In this document: piece by piece, positions 1 through 6,994 of the stretch
How positions within the stretch are numbered: position 1 is the first letter of the stretch
Layout of the letters: the number at the start of each line of letters is the position of its first letter
Source: DATNIC01 sp035604635
GTDB lineage: Bacteria; Vulcanimicrobiota; Vulcanimicrobiia; Vulcanimicrobiales; Vulcanimicrobiaceae
NCBI GenBank assembly: GCA_035604635.1
Contig: DATNIC010000072.1
Location: forward strand, 1-7,043
Length of the DNA stretch: 7,043 bases
Reading direction: 5' to 3'
Notes under the pieces: model-generated
The model's input: only the letters and a program-made list of their open reading frames with translations
Databases searched by the model: none
What the model was told of the DNA's origin: nothing
Program-made: the position numbers and the translations under genes

Positions 1-222
1 GACAAGATCGTGCGCGAGCTCGGCGTTCGAGAAGACGCCCTCATCTCGAGCAACGTGCATATCGTCGCCGACGTCGATCACTCGGATGCGATTTGGGATG
101 CGATCGCCGCCTCGATCGCGGATGACTACGCGTACGAGACGGCGCTTCGGGGCGCGCGAATGGGCGCCCGGCTCGATCGGGCGTTCCGCGGCGCGCTTGG
201 ACACGAAATGAGGATCCGCTGA
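1..222 (+). CDS. C-terminal fragment of a putative heme-oxygenase-like diiron oxidase (CADD/TenA-like fold)
   Basis: The reading frame is open from base 1 and stops with TGA at 220-222, giving the last 73 residues of a protein whose start is outside the window. A GTG at 10 could be read as a start, but the frame continues upstream, so truncation by the window edge is more likely. The fragment holds the helix pattern HxxxDxxH (His codon 58-60, Asp 70-72, His 79-81). This matches the spacing of the last metal-binding helix of heme-oxygenase-like diiron oxidases such as CADD (His174, Asp178, His181, from memory). A further helix rich in Ala, Arg and Gly follows. Family members use O2 and two irons for C-C cleavage, N-oxygenation or related oxidations in the cytoplasm. 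The other three metal ligands lie upstream and cannot be checked. A non-metal TenA-like relative is the main alternative. It ends 5 bases before the binding-protein gene, so it probably belongs to the same operon. Confidence 0.55.
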   Translation, partial: DKIVRELGVREDALISSNVHIVADVDHSDAIWDAIAASIADDYAYETALRGARMGARLDRAFRGALGHEMRIR

Positions 223-227
223 GGGGC

Positions 228-1235
228 TTGCGCGTCTCGCGTCGCAACGCGCTGAGCGTGGGCGCTGCCCTCGGGCTGAGCGCAGCGGCAACGCCGCTGC
301 TCGGCGCCGCGCAGTCATATGGCAAGCCGGAACTGACCGATCTGAAAGTCGGCATCCCGCTCGATGCGACCTCGTATCTCCCGCTCTACATCGCGGCGCA
401 GCGAACGTGGAAGGAACAGGGACTCAACGTTACGCTGCTCGCGTTCCGCGGCGATGCGGAGACCTCGCAGGCCCTCGCCGGCGATTCGATCGACGTCAAC
501 TGCGGTTCGCTGACGGGTCTGATCAACCTGATCAACGCGGGCCAGCCGGTCATCGGTTTCTACGGAGGCTTCAATCTCGCCGGCTTCTCGTGGTGGGGGC
601 AGCCGGCGATTAAATCGTGGGCCGACGTGAAAGGCAAGTCGCTGGGTGTCTCGACCTTCGGCTCGACGACCGACGCGCTCACGCGCTACGTTCTGCGCAA
701 GCATGGGCTCGAGCCTGAACGCGACGCCCAACTCGTGCAAGTCGGGAACAACATCAATCAATACCAGGCGCTGAAGTCGAACCGGACGCAAGTCGCGATG
801 CTCTCTGCTCCGGCCACCTGGCAAGCACAGAGTGACGGATACAAGCTGCTCGGCACGCAGCAGCGTGAAGTCGCTCCGGACTGGCCCGAGCATATCTTTT
901 CGGCGAAAACCAAATTTTTGGCGGCAAACCCGAATACGGTCGCAGCCGTGTTGCGCGGTCACGTAGCGGCGGTACGCCGCGCCAAAGCCGATCGGCCGGC
1001 GGCGGTCTCCGTGTTCGTCGAGCGTTTGAAGTATACGCCCGTCATGGCCGAGCGTTCGTACGACGAGCTGATCCCTACCTACGATGAGCGCGGCCGTCTG
1101 CCCGAGCGCTCGATGAAGATCTTTTGGCAGATCGCCGAAAGTAACGGCGACGTGAAGGCGCCGATGCGCGAAAGCGTTTTTCTTGACCGGCGCTACATCG
1201 ACTCGTTCAGCGCCTGGGCGCCCAAAACCGCATGA
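228..1235 (+). CDS. ABC transporter substrate-binding protein, NMT1/THI5/SsuA-like
   Basis: This 335-residue exported protein should capture a small solute in the periplasm and deliver it to an ABC permease. No permease or ATPase gene is visible here. I chose the TTG at 228 because it keeps a good signal peptide: an N-terminal SRRNAL stretch (residues 4-9, a twin-arginine-like motif), a hydrophobic core at about 10-26 and a plausible cleavage site after Ala28 (GAA-QS). There is no lipobox cysteine. The family pattern is clear: a strand near residues 40-45, then YLPLYIAAQ (50-58) with WKEQGLNV (61-68), the AGDSIDV segment (84-90), the hinge-like WADVKGKSLGVS (131-142), and YQALKSNRTQVAML (179-192). 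Relatives bind nitrate, sulfonates, taurine, pyrimidines or aromatic acids, so the ligand is open. The stop overlaps the IclR start in an ATGA. In-frame GTG (258) or ATG (318) would delete part or all of the signal peptide. Confidence 0.9.
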   Translation: MRVSRRNALSVGAALGLSAAATPLLGAAQSYGKPELTDLKVGIPLDATSYLPLYIAAQRTWKEQGLNVTLLAFRGDAETSQALAGDSIDVNCGSLTGLINLINAGQPVIGFYGGFNLAGFSWWGQPAIKSWADVKGKSLGVSTFGSTTDALTRYVLRKHGLEPERDAQLVQVGNNINQYQALKSNRTQVAMLSAPATWQAQSDGYKLLGTQQREVAPDWPEHIFSAKTKFLAANPNTVAAVLRGHVAAVRRAKADRPAAVSVFVERLKYTPVMAERSYDELIPTYDERGRLPERSMKIFWQIAESNGDVKAPMRESVFLDRRYIDSFSAWAPKTA

Positions 1236-2023
1236 CGCGCAGCGCGGCGAAATCACCGATCGGGACGCTGGCCCGCGGTTTGCACGTCGTGTCGTGCATT
1301 GCGGCGGCCGGAACGTCGGTCGGACTGACGGAGCTCGCGCAAGCGGCGCGGCTCGACAAGACGACGACGTATCGGCTCTCGACGAAACTCGTCGAGTTAG
1401 GTTACCTCGAACAGGACGCGGATGGCCGCTTCCGTTTGGGCTTGCACATCCTCGATCTTGGATTTGCCTATCTGGCGTCGCTCGATATCCGCGAGCGTGC
1501 GCTGCCGGAGATGCGCCGCCTGCGCGAGGAGCTCGATGGGACGATCAGCCTATGCCTGCTCGACGGGGCGGATATCGTCTACGTCGAGCGCTTTGCTCCG
1601 AAACGGCTGCAGGCGAGCCTTCCGGTCGGCGTCGGCGCGCGTCTCCCCGCATACTGCACCGCGATGGGCAAGGCGCTCTTGGCCGAATTGTCCGCGGCGG
1701 AACGCGATCGCTTGCTGCGGGGCGCCAAGTTGAAGAAGTTCACGCCGCAGACGGTCACCGACCGTGCAGCGTTACTGCACGAGCTCGACGAATCGCGCGC
1801 GCGGGGCTTCGCTATTAGCGACAACGAGATGGTAGTCGGCCTGCGCGCCGCCGGAGCTGCGATCAAGGATCGCGACGGGGCACCTATTGCCGCCCTCTCG
1901 GTCGCGATCTCGGCCGATCGGATCACTGCGGCCGAGCTCGTGCGCGAGATCGGTCCGCGCGTGCGCAAGGCGGCGCTTTTGATCGGAAGCCGGACGCCAA
2001 GCGGAATGGCCGTCACGGCGTAA
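1232..2023 (+). CDS. IclR-family transcriptional regulator
   Basis: This 263-residue protein has the normal IclR length and two-domain plan. The N-terminal winged helix-turn-helix spans about residues 12-70, with GLTELAQAARLDKTTTYRLS (31-50) as the helix-turn-helix and the wing near GYLEQDADGRFRLG (57-70). The C-terminal effector-binding domain covers about 85-255 and includes the family signature LPAYCTAMGKALLA (138-151) and the RGFAISDNEMVVGLRAAGAAI stretch from 191, close to the usual G-a-D-E-G-x-R pattern. IclR proteins bind DNA as dimers or tetramers and usually control a neighbouring catabolic operon in response to its substrate or an intermediate. The ATG overlaps the previous stop (ATGA at 1232-1235) and has no clear ribosome site of its own, so translation is probably coupled. 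Its position inside the operon, on the same strand, suggests that it is made together with the enzymes it controls. That regulatory link is inference. Confidence 0.95.
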   Translation: MTRSAAKSPIGTLARGLHVVSCIAAAGTSVGLTELAQAARLDKTTTYRLSTKLVELGYLEQDADGRFRLGLHILDLGFAYLASLDIRERALPEMRRLREELDGTISLCLLDGADIVYVERFAPKRLQASLPVGVGARLPAYCTAMGKALLAELSAAERDRLLRGAKLKKFTPQTVTDRAALLHELDESRARGFAISDNEMVVGLRAAGAAIKDRDGAPIAALSVAISADRITAAELVREIGPRVRKAALLIGSRTPSGMAVTA

Positions 2024-2030
2024 GAAGGGG
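2022..2030 (+). promoter_or_regulatory. Ribosome binding site for the HyuA gene
   Basis: AAGAAGGGG begins in the TAA stop of the IclR gene and ends 8 bases before the TTG at 2039. The spacing is near ideal and supports TTG as the start. The protein then begins MSLVIALDIGG, exactly where this family normally begins. Confidence 0.7.
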
Positions 2031-2038
2031 GCGCGGCT

Positions 2039-4093
2039 TTGTCACTCGTCATCGCACTCGACATCGGCGGCACGTTCACCGACCTGATCGCATTCGATCT
2101 TTCGTCGGGTACGGTTCACCAAGCCAAGAGCTCGACAACGCCATATGACTTGGCCGTCGGGATCCGCGAAACGCTGGTCAAGAGCGGCTTGCCGCTGGCG
2201 GCGGTTGAGACGTTCATTCACGGTTCGACGACCGCGATCAACACGGCGATCGAACGGACCGGGGCACGCACCGCCTTGCTCGTAACCGAAGGGACGCGCG
2301 ATGTCTATCGCATCGGCCGCGGAAACAGGCCTGAAGCCTACAATCTCTTTTTCAAGCGCCCCGTGCCGTACGTCCCGCGCCACCTGACATTTGAGATCGC
2401 GGAACGGCTCAACGCCGGCGGCGAGGTCATCACGCCTCTCGATCGCGACGGAGCCGTCGCGATCGCGGAGCAGCTGAAAGCTGCAAACGTCGACACGGTC
2501 GCCGTCTGCTTCATCCATTCGTGGGCCAATCCCGAGCACGAGGCGTCGGTCGGCGAGATATTCGCCAAGGTCGCACCCGAGATGTACTGCTCGCTCTCGC
2601 ACGACATCCTGCGCGAGTACCGCGAGTACGAGCGGATGTCGACGACGGTGCTCAATTCGTACATCGGTCCGCGCGTCAGCAAATACCTCGAAGACCTCGA
2701 GGGCTTGCTGCGCTCGAATGGCTTCGCCGGACGTTTGCTGATCATGCAGTCCAACGGCGGCAGCATGTCGCCGTCGACCGCGAAGCGCATCCCGGTGGCG
2801 ATGATGGAGTCGGGACCGGTCGGCGGGATCATCGCAGCGGCCGAGATCAGTCGCGTGCTCGGGATCGCGGACGTCATCGCGTTCGACATGGGCGGGACGA
2901 CGGCGAAGGTCAGCCTCGTCCGCGACAACAAGCCGGACATCGCGCAAGGCTATTTCATCGGCGGCCCCGCGAGCGGACACCCCGTCATGCTGCCCGTCGT
3001 CGACATCATCGAAGTCGGCGCCGGCGGCGGCAGCATCGCCTGGATCGACGAGGTCGGTGCGCTCAAGGTCGGTCCCCGCAGCGCGGGCGGCCATCCCGGA
3101 CCCGTCTGCTACGGACACGGCGGCGAAGAGCCGACCGTCACCGACGCCAACGTCGTCCTCGGCCGCGTGAGCTCGACGAAGTTCTTGGGCGGCGAGATGC
3201 CGCTCGACGTCGCAGCGGCCCGCGAGGCGATTCGTACGAAGATCGCCGAACCGATGGGCTTAAGCGTCGCTGAAGCGGCGCTCGGCATCGTCAAAATCGC
3301 CATCGCCGAGATGTCGCTCGCGGTCCGCGCCGTCTCGGTCGGACGCGGCTACGACCCGCGCGACTTTGCCCTCGTCGCTTTCGGAGGCGCGGGTCCGGTC
3401 CACGCGGCGGAGATCGCACGCGAGCTGCACTTGCCGAAACTCATCGTACCGCGCGTCCCCGGACATTTTTCTGCGTTCGGGATGCTGCTCGCCGATCTGC
3501 GGCACGACTACGTGCGCACGTACTACCGCCCGCTGCTGGATTCGGACTTCGACGAGATCGAGAAGATGTTCGAGGGGATGATCGCCGAGGGCTGCGGACT
3601 GCTCGAGCACGAAGGGACGCCGCCCGACGCCGTCACGGTCGCGCGCTTTCTCGACGTGCGCTACGTCGGTCAGGAATTCGCGATTCAGACGCCGGTGACG
3701 ATCGACGATCTGCGCAGCCGGAATCCGCAACGGATTCGTGCCGCGTTCGATGAGATCCACGACCGGCGCTTCGGACACCAGGCGGTCGACGAGCCCGTCG
3801 AGATCGTCAACCTACGCCTCACTGTCCTTGGCCGGCGCGAGCGTTCCGAATTTGCGCGAGTCGCCAGCAAGCCGGGCAAGGCCCTCATCGCGCAGCAGCC
3901 GGTGATCTTCGACGATCCCTCGGCGCCGGTGACGACGCCGATCTACGATCGCGATCTCTTGGCGGCGGGCGAGCGCGTCAGCGGGCCGGCGGTGATCTGG
4001 GAGTACGCCTCGACGACGTTGCTCTTCGCCGGTGACGAGATGCGGGTTGCGCCGAGCGGAGAATTGATCGTTCGGCTCGGAGGAGCACGATAA
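2039..4093 (+). CDS. hyuA: Hydantoinase/oxoprolinase-family subunit A (ATP-dependent)
   Basis: This 684-residue protein is the full usual length of HyuA (about 650-720). It belongs to the actin-like ATPase fold shared by N-methylhydantoinase, 5-oxoprolinase, caprolactamase and the acetone and acetophenone carboxylases, which activate a carbonyl with ATP. The first phosphate-binding loop is DIGGTFTD (residues 8-15). The second is FDMGGTTAKVSLV (282-294). Between them is a GSTTAIN segment typical of the N-terminal domain. The catalytic domain continues with GAGGGSIAWID (327-337), GPRSAGGHPGPVCYG just after it, and AFGGAGPVHA (447-456) followed by VPGHFSAFGML. The C-terminal family domain fills about 500-684. 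The TTG start is backed by a good ribosome site. The TAA stop shares one base with the ATG of the B subunit (TAATG), as expected for two subunits made in fixed ratio. The family is secure. Whether it is a hydrolase or a carboxylase, and on what substrate, cannot be told from sequence; the symbol denotes the family only. Confidence 0.93.
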   Translation: MSLVIALDIGGTFTDLIAFDLSSGTVHQAKSSTTPYDLAVGIRETLVKSGLPLAAVETFIHGSTTAINTAIERTGARTALLVTEGTRDVYRIGRGNRPEAYNLFFKRPVPYVPRHLTFEIAERLNAGGEVITPLDRDGAVAIAEQLKAANVDTVAVCFIHSWANPEHEASVGEIFAKVAPEMYCSLSHDILREYREYERMSTTVLNSYIGPRVSKYLEDLEGLLRSNGFAGRLLIMQSNGGSMSPSTAKRIPVAMMESGPVGGIIAAAEISRVLGIADVIAFDMGGTTAKVSLVRDNKPDIAQGYFIGGPASGHPVMLPVVDIIEVGAGGGSIAWIDEVGALKVGPRSAGGHPGPVCYGHGGEEPTVTDANVVLGRVSSTKFLGGEMPLDVAAAREAIRTKIAEPMGLSVAEAALGIVKIAIAEMSLAVRAVSVGRGYDPRDFALVAFGGAGPVHAAEIARELHLPKLIVPRVPGHFSAFGMLLADLRHDYVRTYYRPLLDSDFDEIEKMFEGMIAEGCGLLEHEGTPPDAVTVARFLDVRYVGQEFAIQTPVTIDDLRSRNPQRIRAAFDEIHDRRFGHQAVDEPVEIVNLRLTVLGRRERSEFARVASKPGKALIAQQPVIFDDPSAPVTTPIYDRDLLAAGERVSGPAVIWEYASTTLLFAGDEMRVAPSGELIVRLGGAR
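4079..4085 (+). promoter_or_regulatory. Ribosome binding site for the HyuB gene
   Basis: GGAGGAG lies inside the last codons of the A-subunit gene, 7 bases before the ATG at 4093. It is a near-perfect Shine-Dalgarno sequence and the strongest one in the window. Confidence 0.8.
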
Positions 4094-5847
4094 TGGCGGT
4101 TCAGAGTCCCCCGCGCATCGACCCCGTGACGCTCGAGGTGCTGCGCAACGCGCTCCCGGCGATCGCCGACGAGATGTCGGTCGATCTGCAGCGGACGTCG
4201 TACAACATGATGATCTACGAAGTTCGCGACTACTGCTGTGCGCTGCTCGACGTCGAGGGCCGGCTCATCTCGCAGAACATCGGCGGCGTCTCGCATTTCG
4301 TCGCAGACCTCGGCGTCGTGATCAAGGACGGCGTCGAACGCTTCGGGCGCGACGGTTTCCGGCCCGGGGACGTCATCGTCACGAATCATCAGCGCGTCGC
4401 CGGCCAGCACCTCAACAACGTCTGCATCTACACGCCGTTCTTTTTCGAAGGCGAGCTCCTCGCGTTCGGGATCGTCCGCGCGCATTGGATCGACGTCGGC
4501 GGGTTGAGTACCGGCTTCGGCGCGATGTCGCTCGTCAGCGATCCGTGGATGGAAGGTCTGCAGCTCGATCAGATCAAGCTCTACGAAGGCGGCGTCCCCG
4601 ACGAGAAGATCCTGCGGTTCATTCGCGACAACATTCGCTATCCCGAATCGTCGATGGGCGATATGCGTTCGCAGATGGCGGCCTGCAAACTGGCGGAGCG
4701 CCGACTCGAAGAGCTTTTCGCGCGCTACGGACGCGACACGATCCTCACCTCGATCGAGCGCATCTTCGATGAGACGGAAGCGAAGTGCCGGCTCGTCGTT
4801 CGGGAGATTCCCGACGGCACGTACGAAGCGGAATCGTACCTCGACAGCGACGGGGCCGATCGCGATTCGATCGTCCCGTTCAAGATCCGCGTCATCGTCA
4901 AAGGCGACGATATGACGATCGACTTGACGGAGTGCTCGTTGCAGCGGCGCGGCGCGATCAACGCGCGGACGCTCGCCGGACCCTACATCGCCTACAAAGG
5001 GATCACCGGTCCGCTCGAACCCGTGAACGAGGGGTCGTTTCGAGCGCTCAAAGTCGAAATTCAAGAAGGCAACATCATGATGGCGCGCCATCCCGCGCCG
5101 ATGGCCGGCTGGAGCCGGATGCTTCCGACGGTGGTGGACACGATCATCAAGGCGCTCGCCCCTGCGTTGCCGGAGAAGATGCCCGCCGCGCACATGGGGA
5201 CGCTCGGCGGCGCACTCGTCTTTTTCGGAAAGGATCCGCGCAACGGCCGCGACTTCGTCCTGCAAACGATCGAGGGCGGCGGTTGGGGTGCACGACCCTG
5301 GGAAGACGGCGAATCGGCATCCGTCTCGGTCTGCCAGGGCGACGTGCGCAATGCGCCGATCGAAACGATCGAGCTCAAAACGCCGGTCATCGTCGAAAAG
5401 CGGGCGTTGCGCGAGAATTCCGGCGGTCCCGGAAAATATCGCGGCGGTTTGGGGATGATGACGCAAGTCCGCGGCCTCGTCGAGGGCCGCTGGAGCACGA
5501 GCAACAGCGGGCGGCGCAAGCTCCCGCCGTGGGGATTATGGAACGGCAAGCCGGGCGCGGCGTCGCAGAACTTGCTGCGCTTGCCCGGCGAAGAGTTCAA
5601 AGTCGCCGATCCCGTCCGAGAGATGGCGCCCGCGGGGACGAGCGTCGCGGTGTGCACCGCCGGAGGCGGCGGCTGGGGCGATCCGTTCGAACGCGATCCG
5701 GAGCGGGTCCGCTTCGACGTCGTGGAAGGGTTCGTCTCGCTCGAATCGGCGCGCGACGACTACGGCGTCGCGATCGACCCCGTGCGGATGACGGTCGATG
5801 CGGCGGCAACGAAAGCGCTGCGTTCGAAGAAGGGAGATGCGCGGTGA
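4093..5847 (+). CDS. hyuB: Hydantoinase/oxoprolinase-family subunit B
   Basis: This 584-residue protein is complete and of usual length for HyuB, the partner that forms the active complex with HyuA. It opens with the family start IDPVTLEVLRNAL (9-21) and continues with RTSYNMMIYEVRDYCCALLD (34-53), FRPGDVIVTN (89-98), QHLNNV (105-110) and RAHWIDVGG (129-137). The C-terminal half has the typical EGGGWGARPWEDGESA (394-409), RNAPIE (419-424), RENSGGPGKYRGGLG (440-454) and the end motif GGGGWGDPFERDP (524-536). The segment at 98-109 reads NHQRVAGQHLNN, where many family members have ND-P-GG-THLPD. It therefore falls in a side branch of the family with Asn in place of the usual Asp. The His-Trp-x-Asp at 131-134 is a candidate metal or substrate site. 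The gene starts one base inside the A-subunit stop and ends overlapping the next gene by 4 bases (GTGA). A hydantoin, lactam or carboxylase substrate remains possible. Confidence 0.93.
   Translation: MAVQSPPRIDPVTLEVLRNALPAIADEMSVDLQRTSYNMMIYEVRDYCCALLDVEGRLISQNIGGVSHFVADLGVVIKDGVERFGRDGFRPGDVIVTNHQRVAGQHLNNVCIYTPFFFEGELLAFGIVRAHWIDVGGLSTGFGAMSLVSDPWMEGLQLDQIKLYEGGVPDEKILRFIRDNIRYPESSMGDMRSQMAACKLAERRLEELFARYGRDTILTSIERIFDETEAKCRLVVREIPDGTYEAESYLDSDGADRDSIVPFKIRVIVKGDDMTIDLTECSLQRRGAINARTLAGPYIAYKGITGPLEPVNEGSFRALKVEIQEGNIMMARHPAPMAGWSRMLPTVVDTIIKALAPALPEKMPAAHMGTLGGALVFFGKDPRNGRDFVLQTIEGGGWGARPWEDGESASVSVCQGDVRNAPIETIELKTPVIVEKRALRENSGGPGKYRGGLGMMTQVRGLVEGRWSTSNSGRRKLPPWGLWNGKPGAASQNLLRLPGEEFKVADPVREMAPAGTSVAVCTAGGGGWGDPFERDPERVRFDVVEGFVSLESARDDYGVAIDPVRMTVDAAATKALRSKKGDAR
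5830..5837 (+). promoter_or_regulatory. Ribosome binding site deciding the M24-like start
   Basis: AAGGGAGA sits in the end of the B-subunit gene, about 6-7 bases before the GTG at 5844. Together with the GTGA stop-start overlap it fixes this start, although the same frame stays open upstream to about 4785. Confidence 0.7.
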
Positions 5848-6992
5848 TCGATCTCAAAGAAGGCGTTGACCTGACGGCCGATCTGCGCGGCAGGCTCGAG
5901 CGCGTTCAGGCCGAGATGCGCAGGCAAAACGTCGGTGGCCTCGTCGTGTATTATCGCGGCCAGCACAACATGCTGCGCATGGATCAAGTCTTCTACCTCA
6001 CCGATTTTCGTTCGCTCGGCCAGACCGTGCTGCTCGTCCCGCGCGAAGGTCCGGCGCGGTTGATCGTCACGCCCGCCTGGGACGTCGAAAGAGCACGCGA
6101 AGCCGCGGGCGTCTCTGACGTGCGCGGCGTCGAGCCCAACGATCTCGTGCGAACGGTCGTCGAGTCTGCGCGCGAGCTGCCTGGGCCGCTGGCGCTCTCC
6201 GGCTTTGAGATCATGCCGGTCGGGACGGCGGCGAAGTTTGCGGATGCCCTCAACGCCGCGTTGCCGGACGGGGGAAAGATCATTCCTTCGGTTGCGGCAA
6301 CCCGTACGCCGGCCGAACTCGAGCGCATCGGACACGCGAGCGCGATAGCAGACGAAGGCTTTCGCGTGTTGTGCGAGACCGCGCGCGTCGGGATGCGCGA
6401 GTACGAACTCGCGGCAGAAGTGGAGGCGGCGATGCAGGCCGCCGGCGCGGAGGACAACTTCGGGCTCATCGCGGCGGGCAATCATAACGTCGCGATCCGT
6501 CCGCCGAGCGAGCGCCGTCTCGAGGCCGGGGACGTCATCATCGGCGAGATCACGCCGATGTACCGCGGCTATCTGGCGCAGCTCTGCCGCACGTTCATCT
6601 TGGGCGAGCCCACGGCCGTGCAGAAAGAAAAATACGATATGCTGATCGCGGCGCTGCAGCGCGGATGCGCCGTCGCTAAGCCGGGGATACCGAGCGCCGA
6701 TATCGCGCGCGCCGTCAACGAGGTGATCGGCGGCGCCGGCTACGCCGAATATTGCCGCCAGCCGTACATGCGGACGCGCGGACACAGCCTCGGGCTCGGC
6801 GCGGTCGTCCCGAACGACCTCAACGAAGACACGGGGCCGATCCTCGAGACCAACATGACGATGGTGATCCATCCCAATCAGTACCTTCCCGAAACGGGCT
6901 ACATGATGCTCGGCGACACCCTCGTCATCGAAGCCGACGGTCCGCGCGCGTTGACGCGCAGCCCGATTCGCCTCTTCTGGAAGAGCGAGTAG
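5844..6992 (+). CDS. M24-fold (creatinase/aminopeptidase P-like) protein with a divergent active site
   Basis: This 382-residue protein has the two-domain plan of creatinase and prolidase-type M24 proteins. An N-terminal domain of about 150 residues begins LRGRLERVQAEMRRQNVGGL (14-33). The pita-bread domain begins at RTPAELERIGHASAIADEGF (154-173). Landmarks of the fold are present: AGDVIIGEI (228-236), YRGYLAQLCRTF (240-251), RGHSLGLG (312-319), MTMVIHPNQYLPE (338-350) and GDTLVIE (357-363). Against E. coli aminopeptidase P (Asp260, Asp271, His354, Glu383, Glu406, from memory) the five metal positions read Glu235, Gln246, His314, His343 and Gly357. Only the histidine is kept, so it is probably not a canonical dinuclear metallopeptidase. 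Creatinase and ectoine hydrolase use this fold without the metal centre to cut C-N bonds in small molecules, which suits a gene coupled to HyuAB. GTG start, overlapping the HyuB stop by 4 bases. Automatic annotation would probably call it Xaa-Pro peptidase, which I think is misleading. Confidence 0.88.
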   Translation: MIDLKEGVDLTADLRGRLERVQAEMRRQNVGGLVVYYRGQHNMLRMDQVFYLTDFRSLGQTVLLVPREGPARLIVTPAWDVERAREAAGVSDVRGVEPNDLVRTVVESARELPGPLALSGFEIMPVGTAAKFADALNAALPDGGKIIPSVAATRTPAELERIGHASAIADEGFRVLCETARVGMREYELAAEVEAAMQAAGAEDNFGLIAAGNHNVAIRPPSERRLEAGDVIIGEITPMYRGYLAQLCRTFILGEPTAVQKEKYDMLIAALQRGCAVAKPGIPSADIARAVNEVIGGAGYAEYCRQPYMRTRGHSLGLGAVVPNDLNEDTGPILETNMTMVIHPNQYLPETGYMMLGDTLVIEADGPRALTRSPIRLFWKSE

Positions 6993-6994
6993 TC

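Noticed and set aside
315..1256. 313-residue minus-strand open frame opposite the binding-protein gene
   Set aside because: No family features, and the opposite strand encodes a well-conserved exported binding protein.
2022..2040. Possible internal promoter or terminator between IclR and HyuA genes
   Set aside because: The gap is 15 bases and is filled by the ribosome site and spacer; there is no hairpin or T-run.
3943..5466. 507-residue minus-strand open frame opposite the HyuA end and HyuB gene
   Set aside because: It is rich in Arg, Asp and His without any recognisable domain and lies against a clearly conserved gene on the other strand. Long antisense frames are a normal by-product of high-GC codon use.
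4785..5843. In-frame upstream extension of the M24-like gene, suggesting a much longer fusion protein
   Set aside because: The extension is Arg-rich shadow sequence inside the HyuB gene. The GTG at 5844 has a proper ribosome site, a stop-start overlap and gives the normal family length.
5760..6872. 370-residue minus-strand open frame opposite the M24-like gene
   Set aside because: Same antisense composition pattern; the + strand frame carries the conserved M24 landmarks.
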